Positions 44,597 to 53,659 are shown, counted from the stretch's first letter. The stretch: DNA of 64,000 nucleotides from Natronococcus sp. AD-5 (GCF_030734285.1 NZ_CP132294.1:1116001-1180000), one strand, 5' to 3'. The notes: generated by a model not told the origin, from the sequence alone. Translations and numbers: made by a program.

Positions 44597-44914
44597 TTAC
44601 GACGGAAGGCGAGTAAGGCATTCGCGACAGTACCGCATGCTGGTTCGGTTCGCAACGCCGCACGCGGGACAGTGAACGCTCGAGGCGCCGGCGCGCTCGA
44701 ACTCGAGGCCGCTGGCCAGGACGGCGAGCACGTCGTCGTTCGGCGGAATCTCGTCTCCGCTACCCCGGTTGCGCGCCCATTCGTTGATGAGGTCGTCGTC
44801 CCGCAATCGCTCGAGTCCGCGGACCAGGCCCAGAAAGAGGATCGTCGGAGCGATTATCACGAACGCCGCGATCGCGAGCCGACCGACGATCCCGTACGTG
44901 CTCGGATCGTCCAT
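44597..44914 (-). CDS. Membrane-anchored zinc-ribbon protein (105 aa)
   Basis: Starts MDDPSTYGIVGRLAIAAFV at 44914. One N-terminal membrane helix (LAIAAFVIIAPTILFLGLV) is followed by an Arg/Asp-rich linker (NEWARNRGSGDEIPPNDD) and a C-terminal zinc ribbon, CPACGVANRTSMRYCRECL. The ribbon probably faces the cytoplasm. This architecture recurs in haloarchaea. It lies opposite to and close to the 44417 zinc protein, 24 bp between their ends. Confidence 0.75.
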   Translation of the reverse strand: MDDPSTYGIVGRLAIAAFVIIAPTILFLGLVRGLERLRDDDLINEWARNRGSGDEIPPNDDVLAVLASGLEFERAGASSVHCPACGVANRTSMRYCRECLTRLPS

Positions 44915-45015
44915 AGGATCGCTACAGCGACGAGACCGATACGTCTATCGACGATCGGTACAGCTGCTGATACCTGCGTTTCCGTCGAGCGATGAGAACC
45001 GGTCGGTCGGGTCGC

Positions 45016-45594
45016 TCAGTCCGTGATGAACTTGTTGTCGCGCCAGTTAACGCCGCCCTGACCCGAGTTGTGATCCCGCGGGCCCTCGACGACTTCGATG
45101 TCGGCCGGACGCGGCTCTCCTTCGACGATCCGCGTCGCGTCGAGGTCGCCGTCGCGCTCCGAAATCGCCGTCAGGGTCCCCTTCTCGGCGGCTTCGGCGA
45201 TCTCACAGAGAACGAGGAACATCTCGTACTGCAACAGCGAGTTCTGCAACACCGTCTCGCGGTCGCCCTTGAACGCGGCGAACTCGACGAGCTCGGATTC
45301 GATCTCCTCCTCTTCCTCGTCCCAGCGGAAGGTGTTCCGGCGCTCGTCGGGATCCTCCTCGTAGACCCGGTTCTCGGTGACGCTCGCCTTGAGCTGTGCG
45401 GTGGGGGTGTACTTGCTCACCGAGTCGTCCTCGGCGACGGCCTTCAGAATGAGCGTGTTGTTCCGTCGGGTGATCTCCACGTCCGCGATTCCCTCGGGAA
45501 ACGTCGCGTCGTCGATGTGGTCGTGAAGGTCTTCGAGGGGCAATTCGAGGGTCGAGTGCAGCCGATAAACGTGTCTGGATTCCTCTGTGGACAT
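45016..45594 (-). CDS. Uncharacterised conserved acidic protein (192 aa)
   Basis: Starts MSTEESRHVYRLHSTLELPL at 45594. The sequence holds a ferredoxin-like alternation, DLHDHIDDATFPEGIADVEI, NNTLILKAVAEDDSVSKYTP and AQLKASVTENRVY, then an acidic linker and a helix (NSLLQYEMFLVLCEIAEAAE) and the tail HNSGQGGVNWRDNKFITD. It looks widely kept in haloarchaea but I do not recognise a characterised family. Next on the same strand is the glutaredoxin, 120 bp upstream of its start. Confidence 0.65.
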   Translation of the reverse strand: MSTEESRHVYRLHSTLELPLEDLHDHIDDATFPEGIADVEITRRNNTLILKAVAEDDSVSKYTPTAQLKASVTENRVYEEDPDERRNTFRWDEEEEEIESELVEFAAFKGDRETVLQNSLLQYEMFLVLCEIAEAAEKGTLTAISERDGDLDATRIVEGEPRPADIEVVEGPRDHNSGQGGVNWRDNKFITD

Positions 45595-45714
45595 AGTGGG
45601 AAGGTGTGCGGGACGCTCGCTGTCTTCTAGTACGTACGCGTGGCTTATATGATCTGCTATTAACTGCGAAATCCACGCACACGAATAAATTTAACTCAGG
45701 TACCGGGCCAGTTA

Positions 45715-46059
45715 TTACGCTGCGTCGAGCGTTTCGGCCAGCTCGCCGCGTTCTTCTAGTTCCGCGAGGATGTCCGAACCGCCGACGAACTCGCCGTCGA
45801 CGAACGTCTGCGGGATCGTCTCCCAGCCACTGTGCTCCGACAGCGACGCGCGATACTCGTCGAGGGACTCGAGAACGTCGACGGTCTCGTACTCGTCGCA
45901 GTGCTGGTCGATGAGACCGAGCGCCCGACGGGAGTAGCCGCACTGCGGCATCAGCTCCGTCCCCTTCATGAAGAGGACGACGTCGTTCTCCTCGATGGTC
46001 TCCGCGACCTGCTCGTCGACCTCTTCCTGATCGATACCTTGGTTCGGTGGGAAGTCCAT
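45715..46059 (-). CDS. Monothiol-type glutaredoxin (114 aa)
   Basis: Start at 46059 (MDFPPNQGIDQEEVDEQVAE). The thioredoxin fold has VVLFMKGTELMPQCGYSRRA, where CGYS is the active site (one Cys), as in Grx4/GrxD proteins that carry [2Fe-2S] clusters. The cis-Pro loop reads WETIPQTFVDGEFVGGSDIL. The expected partner thiol in haloarchaea is gamma-glutamylcysteine, whose synthase is at 57958. Just upstream lie the two YeeE/YedE sulfur-transport genes on the same strand. Confidence 0.9.
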   Translation of the reverse strand: MDFPPNQGIDQEEVDEQVAETIEENDVVLFMKGTELMPQCGYSRRALGLIDQHCDEYETVDVLESLDEYRASLSEHSGWETIPQTFVDGEFVGGSDILAELEERGELAETLDAA

Positions 46060-46234
46060 ACAGACCGGTATGGCCGTGAGGGGGATAGGCCTTGCGTCCG
46101 CCCAGTCGCGTTCCCATCGTCTACGACGCCGACTCCATCCGGTACCCGAACGTAGTGACCGATCGACGGGAGTCGGACGCTGGTCGGGACGACTCGAGCG
46201 GGTGAGGCAGCCGACGGAAACGAAGTCCGTTCGA

Positions 46235-46699
46235 TCAGTCGGCTGTCGTCCCCGGCTGACGGCTGCCGGCACGCGTCGAGCGCCAGAAACCCTGGACGTA
46301 GGCCCCGACGAACATCCCGGCGATGCCGTATAGGATGAACACGTTCCCGACGCCGAGACTGGCGTAGGCCGCGCCGGGACAGATCCCCGACAGCCCCCAG
46401 CCGACGCCGAAGATGCCGCCGCCGATGACGACGTTCCTGTCGAGCGTCTTCAGCCGACGGCCGTAGACTGCCCCGGTCAGCGGCGCCTTGCTTCGGACCC
46501 GCTCGATGCCGAAGAAGGTGATTCCCGTCACGACCGCGGCGCCGAACATCACGAACAGCAGGCCGAGGTCCGCGAACTGCAGGAAGTTCAGGACGACCTC
46601 CGGCCGGGCCATGTGGCTGAAACCGAGTCCGAACCCGAAGATCAGCCCGCCGACGAAGATCAGCGGCAGGAACAGCGGGTGTTGCTGGTGTTCGGCCAC
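46235..46699 (-). CDS. YeeE/YedE-family sulfur transporter, second half (DUF6691-type, 154 aa)
   Basis: Starts MAEHQQHPLFLPLIFVGGLI at 46699, one base after the stop of its partner. Four helices; LIFGFGLGFSHMARPEVVLNF and VGWGLSGICPGAAYASLGVG carry the conserved Gly and the Cys (CPG) implicated in thiosulfate relay in the YeeE/TsuA family. As usual in haloarchaea and many bacteria, the ten-helix transporter is split into two adjacent proteins. It brings in thiosulfate or a related sulfur compound. Confidence 0.85.
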   Translation of the reverse strand: MAEHQQHPLFLPLIFVGGLIFGFGLGFSHMARPEVVLNFLQFADLGLLFVMFGAAVVTGITFFGIERVRSKAPLTGAVYGRRLKTLDRNVVIGGGIFGVGWGLSGICPGAAYASLGVGNVFILYGIAGMFVGAYVQGFWRSTRAGSRQPGTTAD

Positions 46700-46700
46700 G

Positions 46701-47258
46701 CTACGGGCTCACCCCCATCGCCTGCACGAGCTGCGCGACTCCGATCGCGATCAGCAGAAAGGTCGCGACGCCGACGACGGACGCGCTCGAGGCGGAGCCG
46801 ACGCCGCAGACGCCGTGGCCGGAAGTACACCCCTTGCCGAGGCGAGTTCCGATACCGATGAGAACGCCGCCGAGGAACAGCCGCCAGGGTTGGACGTCCG
46901 TCAGCCAGATCGTGACGCCGCCGATCTCCCGGAGCTCTCCCGTGGTCGCGGACCGGTGGAGTCCGCTCGAGAGGAGCGCGGTCTGGAACGTGGCGGCGTA
47001 GATCGCCGCGCCGGCGACGATCCCCAGCGTGAAGACGAGGCGCCAGTCCCGCGAGGGGCGATACTGCTGGAACCGCGAGAGGCTCGAGCCGTACGAGAGC
47101 GTCGACTCGAGGAACGTGCTCGCGCCGGCGGGGATGCCGGTCCCGAGGTAGATCACGGCGGTCTCGAGTCCGACCAGTAGCCCGCCGATCGCGTAGTGGC
47201 TGATCCCGTTCGGGAACGGCTCCGCGAGTACGGCGACGGCGGATCCCGTTGCGGTCAT
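46701..47258 (-). CDS. YeeE/YedE-family sulfur transporter, first half (185 aa)
   Basis: Starts MTATGSAVAVLAEPFPNGIS at 47258. Five helices, with YAIGGLLVGLETAVIYLG, DWRLVFTLGIVAGAAIYAA, WRLFLGGVLIGIGTRLG and the key motif GKGCTSGHGVCGVGSAS, which holds the Cys residues that pass sulfur through the membrane. The next gene (46699) completes the transporter. The pair is divergent from the halocyanin, and glutaredoxin follows, which together suggest sulfur handling. Confidence 0.88.
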   Translation of the reverse strand: MTATGSAVAVLAEPFPNGISHYAIGGLLVGLETAVIYLGTGIPAGASTFLESTLSYGSSLSRFQQYRPSRDWRLVFTLGIVAGAAIYAATFQTALLSSGLHRSATTGELREIGGVTIWLTDVQPWRLFLGGVLIGIGTRLGKGCTSGHGVCGVGSASSASVVGVATFLLIAIGVAQLVQAMGVSP

Positions 47259-47516
47259 CGTTCCGAAGATCGCGTCGTCGGCGTATCAATCCTCCGACCC
47301 GATAGAAATCGCCAGTGTCTCGGACGCTCGCGATCGTTTCCGATCGTATCCGAATCACCGGATGCGATGCGAGCGCGGTTCTCCGTTACGTTCGACGCGG
47401 GATTTCGGAAGCCGTCGTCGTGGTCAAAAATAGAGATAGTCGTTCGATACAGATTGATGCTTTCAAATGATTTTAATTCATCTTTTCTTACTGTGGTTTG
47501 AAACTCCGGTCGATAA

Positions 47517-48236
47517 ATGACTCCTTCGAACCTCACTCGAAGACGATTGGTAACGTCCGGTGCCGGTCTTTTGACGCTCGTGATTGCCGGATGTCTCGGC
47601 GAGGGTGGCAAGGACGGCGAACAGGAGCATTCCGAAAGCGACGGTGACGACGGCGACGGCTCGCACGATCAGGAGGACGGAAGCTCTCACGACCACGGTC
47701 ACGACGATCACGAAGTCGGCCAGCCCGACTCCGAGATGAAAGTCGAGATGACGACGAACGACGACGGCAACCACTTCGCTCCGCACGTGGTGCACGTCGA
47801 ATCCGGCGGCACCGTCGAGTGGGTGCTCGAGAGCGGAAATCACGATACCGTCGCCTACCACCCGGACACCCACGATAGCCAACGGCGAATCCCCGACGGT
47901 GCCGATCCCTGGGAGAGCGACCTGTTAGACGACGGCGACACGTTCGAGCAGACGTTCGAGGTCGACGGCGTCTACGACTACGTCTGCACCCCCCACGAGG
48001 AAACCGGAATGGTCGGCACCGTCGTCGTCGGCTGGCCGGATCCCGCCGATCAGCCGGGCCTGAACCCGCCGGCTGACGACCTCCCGGACGCCGCGATCGA
48101 ACAACTCGAGCAGTACAACGAACGGGTCCGCGAGGCCCTCGAGAACGGAGAAAGCCACGAAAACGGAGATAACGACGGCGAAAACAACGGACACGATGAC
48201 CACGGCGACGATCACGGAGACCACGACGATCACTAA
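47517..48236 (+). CDS. Halocyanin-like blue copper lipoprotein with His/Asp-rich arms (239 aa)
   Basis: The start at 47517 (MTPSNLTRRRLVTSGAGLL) gives a twin-arginine signal with lipobox AGC. A His/Asp/Glu-rich linker (SHDHGHDDHEV) leads to the plastocyanin domain: FAPHVVHVESGGTVEWVLES, HDTVAYHPD and the copper ligands Cys-x-x-His-x4-Met in YVCTPHEETGMVGTVVV, plus the first His in NHDTV. The C-terminal 40 residues are again Glu/His/Asn-rich (ENNGHDDHGDDHGDHDDH). It carries electrons at the outer membrane face; the His arms may bind extra metal. Confidence 0.88.
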   Translation: MTPSNLTRRRLVTSGAGLLTLVIAGCLGEGGKDGEQEHSESDGDDGDGSHDQEDGSSHDHGHDDHEVGQPDSEMKVEMTTNDDGNHFAPHVVHVESGGTVEWVLESGNHDTVAYHPDTHDSQRRIPDGADPWESDLLDDGDTFEQTFEVDGVYDYVCTPHEETGMVGTVVVGWPDPADQPGLNPPADDLPDAAIEQLEQYNERVREALENGESHENGDNDGENNGHDDHGDDHGDHDDH

Positions 48237-48331
48237 TCGACATCGCTTCTCCGCAGGCCCCTTCTAATCGATATCGGGTCTTGCGGGCGTTCTCGAGGCA
48301 GTAGACGACCGACCCGCTCAGAACGTATCCG

Positions 48332-49129
48332 TCACTCGGCCGTCGTCGACGTGTTCAGGACGTCGAGTTTCTCCGCGGCGTAGCCGAAGACGTCGCGGTA
48401 GCCGTAAGAGGACATGAGGACGGGGTAGAACGGTTCGGTGGCGACCTGCATCTCGCCGTCGGCGGCGGCGAACGGATCGCCGGACTCGACCTCGGTGAAG
48501 TTCTCGACGAAGACCTCGTAGGTGTCGGCTCCATCCTTCGGAATGCTCTCGACGAGCCGGTACACCGGGAGATCTCGAGCGACCGTATCGCCGGGCAACG
48601 CACCGACGGCGGTCAAGAACGCACGCGTCAGCCGGTGTGCGTTCTGGGTAGCCGTTTCCGAACCCTGGAGGCCGCACTCGACCTCGACCGTCTCGATTTT
48701 GGAGAAGAGCCGGCCCTCGACGAAGTTACTCGTCTCGACCATCGCCTGGACGGGAAGCTGCGGACAGATCGACTTCGCCGCCTCGTTCACCTCGTTGACG
48801 ATGGCGAACGGCTCGGCGTGGCTCTGCGTGGAGTGCATCGAGAACGCGAGACAGCCCTCGAGTTCCTCGACGAGTTCGTGAGCGAGTCGTCCCTCGTGAG
48901 TCTTCGCGCTCGGATCGCCGGGGAACGCGCGGTTGAGATCCTCGTCGACGAATCGCACCTGTCGCTCGAGCGCCTTCTCGTTCACGACGACGAGCTTAAC
49001 GGGGCGTTCGACGGCCGGGTTCTCGTCGAGAAGGCGTTCGATAGCGCGGACGCCACAGGGCTCGTCCCCGTGGATCCCGCCGACGACCGCGATCTCGGGC
49101 GTTCCCGACCCGAGCTGCGCAACTTTCAT
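48332..49129 (-). CDS. Aspartoacylase/succinylglutamate desuccinylase family zinc hydrolase (265 aa)
   Basis: Start set at 49129 (MKVAQLGSGTPEIAVVGG); 49156 is the longer alternative. The zinc site is in VGGIHGDEPCGVRAIERLL (H-x-x-E) with a third His in FSMHSTQSHAEPFA. Arg/Asn substrate contacts follow in DEDLNRAFPGDPSAKTHEGR. The C-terminal beta domain (MQVATEPFYPVLMSSYGY) closes the fold. The substrate is an N-acyl amino acid or similar; a role in arginine or glutamate breakdown is possible but unproved. Confidence 0.82.
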   Translation of the reverse strand: MKVAQLGSGTPEIAVVGGIHGDEPCGVRAIERLLDENPAVERPVKLVVVNEKALERQVRFVDEDLNRAFPGDPSAKTHEGRLAHELVEELEGCLAFSMHSTQSHAEPFAIVNEVNEAAKSICPQLPVQAMVETSNFVEGRLFSKIETVEVECGLQGSETATQNAHRLTRAFLTAVGALPGDTVARDLPVYRLVESIPKDGADTYEVFVENFTEVESGDPFAAADGEMQVATEPFYPVLMSSYGYRDVFGYAAEKLDVLNTSTTAE

Positions 49130-49243
49130 CACCGGATATACGAACTTCGGCTTCAAATGCGATTCGGTCCGGTACGAAATCCGACGAATGACGATGAGGA
49201 TCGACCCGGCGTCGGGGAAAACCGGGACGACGATTCGCCACCG

Positions 49244-49738
49244 CTACTCGAGATCCGCGGCGAACTCGTAGTCGATCGGCCGCGCGGTCGGCCGGTCGCC
49301 GTCGAGGGGAATCCGCCACCCGTCGATTCGCGACGGGTCCTCGAGGGCGTTCTCGAGCGTCGCTCGAACTTCGACCGCGTCGACGCCGTAGTAGTCGCTC
49401 GGTACGTCCTGGAGGTACTGCAGCGCCGTCTCGAAGAGACTCCGCATTCCGCCGTCGTCATCGAAGTCGGCCCGCTTGTACGCGCCGGCGGCGACCTGCA
49501 CCATCCCGTGGAGGAACGCGCTTTCGGTCGTTCCGCGGCCGTAATTGTACCACTCGGCTTCGAAGCAGTCGTGGGACTCGTGGAACGCCCGGTCGTTGAA
49601 CAGGCGAACGCCGTGGACGACGGCGCGCCGAAGCGTGCCGTGCTCCCAGCCGTTCGACTCGCCGCGGTCGGAGTTCCAGCCGGTCGGACTGCCCGTAATC
49701 GGGGGCGCGACGGTGTGATCTCTCGTGTGTTCGGTCAT
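49244..49738 (-). CDS. DUF309 family helical protein (164 aa)
   Basis: Starts [20 protein letters not shown] at 49738. The family core is [20 protein letters not shown], then [10 protein letters not shown] and [19 protein letters not shown], with the H-E-x-H-x-x-x-E-x-x-W pattern that could bind a metal. The rest, [20 protein letters not shown], is helical. Family members are of unknown function. It is in tandem with the aspartoacylase gene, 114 bp apart. Confidence 0.8.
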   Translation of the reverse strand: MTEHTRDHTVAPPITGSPTGWNSDRGESNGWEHGTLRRAVVHGVRLFNDRAFHESHDCFEAEWYNYGRGTTESAFLHGMVQVAAGAYKRADFDDDGGMRSLFETALQYLQDVPSDYYGVDAVEVRATLENALEDPSRIDGWRIPLDGDRPTARPIDYEFAADLE

Positions 49739-50049
49739 CGGTGATCGGTGATGGATCGACGGCGCGTGCGGTCGATACGAGTCGTCTCCCTTTTCGTTCT
49801 CGAGCGTCGCATGGTTTTCGCTCGCCTCTTCGAGACGGCTCTCAAATATAGGACGTCCGAGTTGTAATCCGGCCCCTCCCTCAGAAGCTCGCAAATGGAC
49901 TCGAGTATTCTATCGATAATATTAGTACAAGGGGAATTCCTCCCCGATTGCAACCGTACTGTATGCGTGTTTGTATGGCTCAATTCAGTCACGAAATCAC
50001 TCATATCATAAGAAAAGTATTTACTGTAGACCTGAGTAATTTCGGTTAG
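49739..50049. other. A/T-rich intergenic region
   Basis: About 310 bp whose part near 49910-50040 is much poorer in GC than the window (TCATATCATAAGAAAAGTATTTA). It serves as the shared promoter region for the DUF309 gene and the zinc-finger gene at 50050. I see no gene or repeat in it. Confidence 0.45.
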
Positions 50050-50223
50050 ATGAATTATCCATACGGGAAGTGCCGGGGCTGTGGCGAGCGACTCTTCGGG
50101 CACGTCGACGGCGGGTACAGATGCCACAACTGCGAAACGCGGTATCCGTCCGACCGGGCTGGCGACGTTTCCTCGAGCGGATACGAGCTCGACGGCGCTT
50201 CCAAGCGTAGCTTCCAGGCGTAA
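50050..50223 (+). CDS. Small zinc-finger protein (57 aa)
   Basis: Starts MNYPYGKCRGCGERLFGHVD at 50050 and ends KRSFQA. Two C-x-x-C pairs, CRGC and CHNC, are 14 residues apart with a Gly-Tyr turn (GGYRCHNCETRY), a classic four-Cys zinc ribbon. A Ser-rich tail follows. It ends about 50 bp before the tRNA-Leu gene. Function unknown. Confidence 0.7.
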   Translation: MNYPYGKCRGCGERLFGHVDGGYRCHNCETRYPSDRAGDVSSSGYELDGASKRSFQA

Positions 50224-50271
50224 GCGAAACCGCAGACTATTCATACGGCTCTCTCGAACTATCACGTGCGT

Positions 50272-50354
50272 GCGAGGGTAGCCAAGCGGCCAACGGCGGC
50301 GGACTCAAGATCCGCTCTCGTAGGAGTTCGTGGGTTCGATTCCCTCCCCTCGCA
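50272..50354 (+). tRNA. tRNA-Leu (anticodon CAA)
   Basis: The 7-bp acceptor stem is GCGAGGG (50272-50278) with CCCTCGC (50347-50353) and discriminator A. D-stem GCC/GGC, anticodon stem GCGGA/TCCGC with loop CTCAAGA (anticodon CAA, 50306-50308), a long variable arm of 14 nt as in leucine tRNAs, and a TTCGATT T-loop. The T-stem has one U-U mismatch (50331/50345). No intron is visible. It reads leucine UUG codons. A decayed copy is at 51369. Confidence 0.92.
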
Positions 50355-50389
50355 CTGGCAACCAGTGCGGCAAGAGAGCACCTCTTGCC
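50352..50389 (+). terminator. Two tandem hairpins after tRNA-Leu
   Basis: GCACTGG/CCAGTGC (7 bp, CAA loop, 50352-50368) starts inside the tRNA 3' end, and GGCAAGAG/CTCTTGCC (8 bp, 5-nt loop, 50369-50389) follows directly. No T-run follows, so processing signal or attachment-site structure is as likely as terminator. The second hairpin has a counterpart at 51447-51469 in the repeat copy. Confidence 0.5.
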
Positions 50390-50608
50390 CTCGCAAAGCA
50401 TTCTGGCGATAGATGACACCCTCCGAGGAGACGTATCCACAATGGCGGTAATATCCGCCTCGGTTCGACGTGACTGGCGGGAAAATTACGGAACGTGAAC
50501 GAGCCGCCAGACGCGGAAAACCGGCGCCGCTGCGGCGATTTGCTGCGATAACGACGATCGCGCTACGTCCAGGGAGCTTACTTATCCGATCTGTTCGTAG
50601 GTGCGAGC

Positions 50609-51166
50609 ATGAGCGAGGACGCGGTCCGGACGGCGTTCCCCGAACTCGAGGCTATCGAGGACGACGACCTGCGAGCCGGTGTAATCGACGCGTGGGTGAC
50701 GGCGATCGCGGAGAACGACATCGACGACCTCACCGCGGTTCCGTGGCTGCCGCCGACGCAGCGCGAGTTGACGCTGAACGACGAGTATCTGGTCACCCAC
50801 GTTCGGGACGTGACCGCCTGCGCCGTCGCGCTCGCGGAGACGCTACTGGAGCGGCGAGAGGGGGCCCTCTCGCTGGATATGGATACCGTCGTTGCGGGGG
50901 CTCTCGTCCACGACGTGAGCAAGCTCGCCGAGTTCGACGAGATGGACGAGACGGCCGTCTACAGCCTGCTCGGGCATCCCTACTACGGCGTTCACGTCGT
51001 TGCGCGGGCGGGCTTGCCGGTCGAACTCGCACACGTCGTGCTCTCGCACACGAGTCGAACGACGGTCGAACCGGCGATAATAGAAGCGGAACTCGTTAAA
51101 CGAGCCGACGAGATCGCGGCGGCTGCCATCCGGTGGCGGGCGACCGACGACCTCCGAACCGTGTGA
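50609..51166 (+). CDS. HD-domain phosphohydrolase (185 aa)
   Basis: Starts MSEDAVRTAFPELEAIEDDD at 50609. The HD motif is AGALVHDVSKLAEFDEMDE, with preceding His in TLNDEYLVTHVRDVTACAVA and a later His in LLGHPYYGVHVVARAGLPVE and HVVLSHTSRTTVEPA. These are the metal ligands of the HD superfamily, acting on nucleotides or other phosphorylated compounds. It lies between the real tRNA-Leu and its decayed copy. The substrate is unknown. Confidence 0.82.
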   Translation: MSEDAVRTAFPELEAIEDDDLRAGVIDAWVTAIAENDIDDLTAVPWLPPTQRELTLNDEYLVTHVRDVTACAVALAETLLERREGALSLDMDTVVAGALVHDVSKLAEFDEMDETAVYSLLGHPYYGVHVVARAGLPVELAHVVLSHTSRTTVEPAIIEAELVKRADEIAAAAIRWRATDDLRTV

Positions 51167-51368
51167 TCGAACCCGAGCGGACGGTCGAGACCGCACTCGG
51201 AGCGAGAGACCGATTTCGCTATCCGGACCGATCAGGGCCGGAAACAGAAATGCGCGGGGGACCGAATGACGCCGAGGTTCTGCACGGAGCCGTTCGAAAG
51301 ACGCTCCGCGCCTTTCGTGACTGTGCGGAGCGCTACTCCCGCGAGGTCAGCGAAACCGACGGTTGATG

Positions 51369-51434
51369 ACGAGAGTGTTCCGCTCTCTCGAACCACGCAG
51401 GTTCCTGGAGGGAGTTCGATTCCCTCCTCTCGCC
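51369..51434 (+). pseudogene. Decayed tRNA-Leu copy and following hairpin
   Basis: The 20 bases at 51414-51433 match the tRNA-Leu 3' end (50334-50353) at 19 of 20 positions. The block TCCGCTCTC (51379-51387) equals the tRNA's 3' anticodon stem and variable arm start (50311-50319). ACGAGAG (51369-51375) can pair with the 3' end at six of seven positions as an acceptor 5' strand, but the D-arm and anticodon loop are gone. A hairpin at 51447-51469 parallels the one after the real tRNA. 51167-51593 otherwise holds no gene I can support. Confidence 0.65.
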
Positions 51435-51593
51435 CTCTCAATAGTGGGGCAAGACGGACTGTCTCGCCCTCGAAAACTCCTCGCGAAACGGAAGTCCTCG
51501 AGCAACGGCGCCGGGCTCGACCGGGACTCCTACTCGAAAGAGGGCCGATACGAAACGCGATACCTTTTCACGCCGGGCCCCTCAGACCGGACG

Positions 51594-52394
51594 ATGAGTG
51601 ACTCCGACGAGGCTCGTCGAGCCGAGGTCGCCGCCCGTGCGGCCAGGGCGGGCGCAGAGATCGCCGGCGACGCGTTCCGCACGACGCTCGAGGTCGAGCA
51701 GAAAGATAATAAGACCGACGTCGTGACGCAGGTCGATCGCGACGCCCAGGTGGCCGTGATCGACGTCGTGCGCGAGGCGTTTCCCGACGATCCGGTCGTC
51801 GGCGAAGAGGAGGATGAACTGAAGGAGGTTCCGGAATCGGGCCCGGCGTGGATCGTCGACCCGATCGACGGGACGAACAACTTCGTCAGGGGGATCCGCT
51901 CGTTCGGCACCGCCGTCGCGGCGGTCGTCGACGGCGAACCCGTCGGCGCGGCGACGATCTGTCCGGCCCTCTCGGACAGCTACCTGAGCGGTCCGGACGG
52001 CGCCGTCCGGAACGACGAACCGCTCTCGGTCAGCGACTGCGCCGATCCGGAGGCGGCGACCGTCTCGCCGACGTTCTGGTGGGACTTCGATCAGCGCGAC
52101 CAGTACGCCGCCGCGAACCGCGAACTCGTCAGCCGATTCGGCGACATGCGCCGGTTCGGCTGCGCCCAGCTCGGCCTCGCGATGGTCGCCTCGGGGGCGC
52201 TCGAGGGGATCACGACGAACCTGCGGGCGAACCCGTGGGACACAGTCGCCGGCGTCCACCTCATCCGGCAGGCCGGCGGTCGAGTGACGGACCTCGAGGG
52301 TGATCGCTGGCGCCACGACAGCGACGGGCTGGTCGCCTCGAACGGCGAGATCCACGACGAGCTGCTGGAAGCGGCCCGCGGGATCGACGCGTAG
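51594..52394 (+). CDS. Inositol monophosphatase/fructose-1,6-bisphosphatase family enzyme (266 aa)
   Basis: Starts [20 protein letters not shown] at 51594. The lithium-sensitive metal-binding motifs are [13 protein letters not shown] (Glu), [19 protein letters not shown] (DPxDGTxN) and [18 protein letters not shown] (WDxxAG). [19 protein letters not shown] is the first active-site helix. Archaeal members hydrolyse inositol phosphates, fructose bisphosphate or 3'-phosphoadenosine phosphate. The gene is upstream of the DUF63 gene by 62 bp. Confidence 0.92.
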   Translation: MSDSDEARRAEVAARAARAGAEIAGDAFRTTLEVEQKDNKTDVVTQVDRDAQVAVIDVVREAFPDDPVVGEEEDELKEVPESGPAWIVDPIDGTNNFVRGIRSFGTAVAAVVDGEPVGAATICPALSDSYLSGPDGAVRNDEPLSVSDCADPEAATVSPTFWWDFDQRDQYAAANRELVSRFGDMRRFGCAQLGLAMVASGALEGITTNLRANPWDTVAGVHLIRQAGGRVTDLEGDRWRHDSDGLVASNGEIHDELLEAARGIDA

Positions 52395-52456
52395 GGCGAC
52401 GTTCTCACGGACTGAAAACCGGAAACGGTAAGCGGTCGCTCCGACGGGTATCGGTT

Positions 52457-53584
52457 ATGGACGAGTACATCGAACGGTACGGGGCCGAGCGGGTCTGGGC
52501 CGCGACCGTCGCGATCCTCGCTGTCGGTATCGCAGCCGCCGCGTTGCTGTTCCCCCAGCGGGTGTACGTCGACCTTATCTGGCAGTACTACTGGGGTCCG
52601 GTCGTCGCCGACGCGCAGGATATGTCCTGCGTCGCGTGGGCCGACGGCGCGGAGGTTCCCTGTGCTGAGGCGCCGGCCGACGCCGGTCCGACCGCCTCGC
52701 CGGGGTACACGTTCGTCTCTTACGCGGGTTACATCCCGACGCTCCTGCTGTTGTTGATCGGAATCAGCTTCCTCATCCAGCGACTCGAGATCGAGCGCTA
52801 CCGGGCCGGCTTCTACGGCCTGTTCCCGTTCATGCTGTTCGGGGGTGCCCTGCGCGTCGTCGAGGATACGAACGTCGCGGCCTACCGCCAGACCGGCGAA
52901 CTCGCGATCGAACTGCCGTGGTCCGGGCTCCTGATCAGCCCGCTGATCTACTTTACGGTCTTCCTGGTCGCGCTCGTCGCCGTCGTGTCGTCGGTCTGGC
53001 TCGACCGGAACGACTACGTCTCGGGCTACGAGTACCCGCTGTTCGGAATCGGAACCGCCGCGCTGACGGTCACGGTCGGCTATCTCGGCTATCTCGCCGC
53101 TACGGAGCCGTACGCGACGTTCCACTGGGGCCTGCTGTTGACGACGCTCGTCGGCGCGACCGTTACGACGGCGATCACCTGGATCGCCATCGGCCGCTTC
53201 GCCCCCGAAATCAACAGCGGGACCCGGTTCATGGGCGTCGTCGTCATCTGGGCCCACTCGGTCGACGGGGTCGCGAACGTCATCGGCCTCGACTGGGCGA
53301 CCGTCTTCGGCCTCCCGCGCAATCTCGTTCCGAAACACCCGATCAACGCCGCGATCGTCAACTACACCGGTACGGTTCTTCCCGAAAGCATCACCAGCGT
53401 CACCGGCGAGGCGTGGCCGTTCCTGCTCGTGAAACTCGCCGCCGCGGTCGTCGTGATCGCGCTGTTCAACGACGAAATCTTCGACGAGAGCCCCCGGTTC
53501 GCGTACCTGCTCATGATCGCCGTCGTCGCCGTCGGTCTCGGACCGGGGACCCGCGACATGCTGCGGGCCACATTCGGCGTCTGA
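52457..53584 (+). CDS. DUF63 family integral membrane protein (375 aa)
   Basis: Starts [20 protein letters not shown] at 52457. About nine helices; landmarks of the family are [20 protein letters not shown], the strongly conserved [39 protein letters not shown] and [15 protein letters not shown] at the end. Conserved acidic and Arg residues in membrane-facing loops suggest a transport or enzyme role. Archaea-specific; function unknown. It lies in tandem with the phosphatase and DUF2391 genes. Confidence 0.88.
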   Translation: MDEYIERYGAERVWAATVAILAVGIAAAALLFPQRVYVDLIWQYYWGPVVADAQDMSCVAWADGAEVPCAEAPADAGPTASPGYTFVSYAGYIPTLLLLLIGISFLIQRLEIERYRAGFYGLFPFMLFGGALRVVEDTNVAAYRQTGELAIELPWSGLLISPLIYFTVFLVALVAVVSSVWLDRNDYVSGYEYPLFGIGTAALTVTVGYLGYLAATEPYATFHWGLLLTTLVGATVTTAITWIAIGRFAPEINSGTRFMGVVVIWAHSVDGVANVIGLDWATVFGLPRNLVPKHPINAAIVNYTGTVLPESITSVTGEAWPFLLVKLAAAVVVIALFNDEIFDESPRFAYLLMIAVVAVGLGPGTRDMLRATFGV

Positions 53585-53659
53585 GCCGTCCGCGCACCGG
53601 TTCGTCTCGTCGACCGCAGTCGACGCGTTTTTCCCCTCAGTCGCGGACGTCGTTGCTGG

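Noticed and set aside
51133-51363. 77-residue plus frame after the HD gene
   Set aside because: Overlaps the HD gene end, no motif, no promoter.
51369-51434. Second functional tRNA-Leu
   Set aside because: No D-arm or anticodon stem-loop can be formed; only the acceptor and T-arm side remain.
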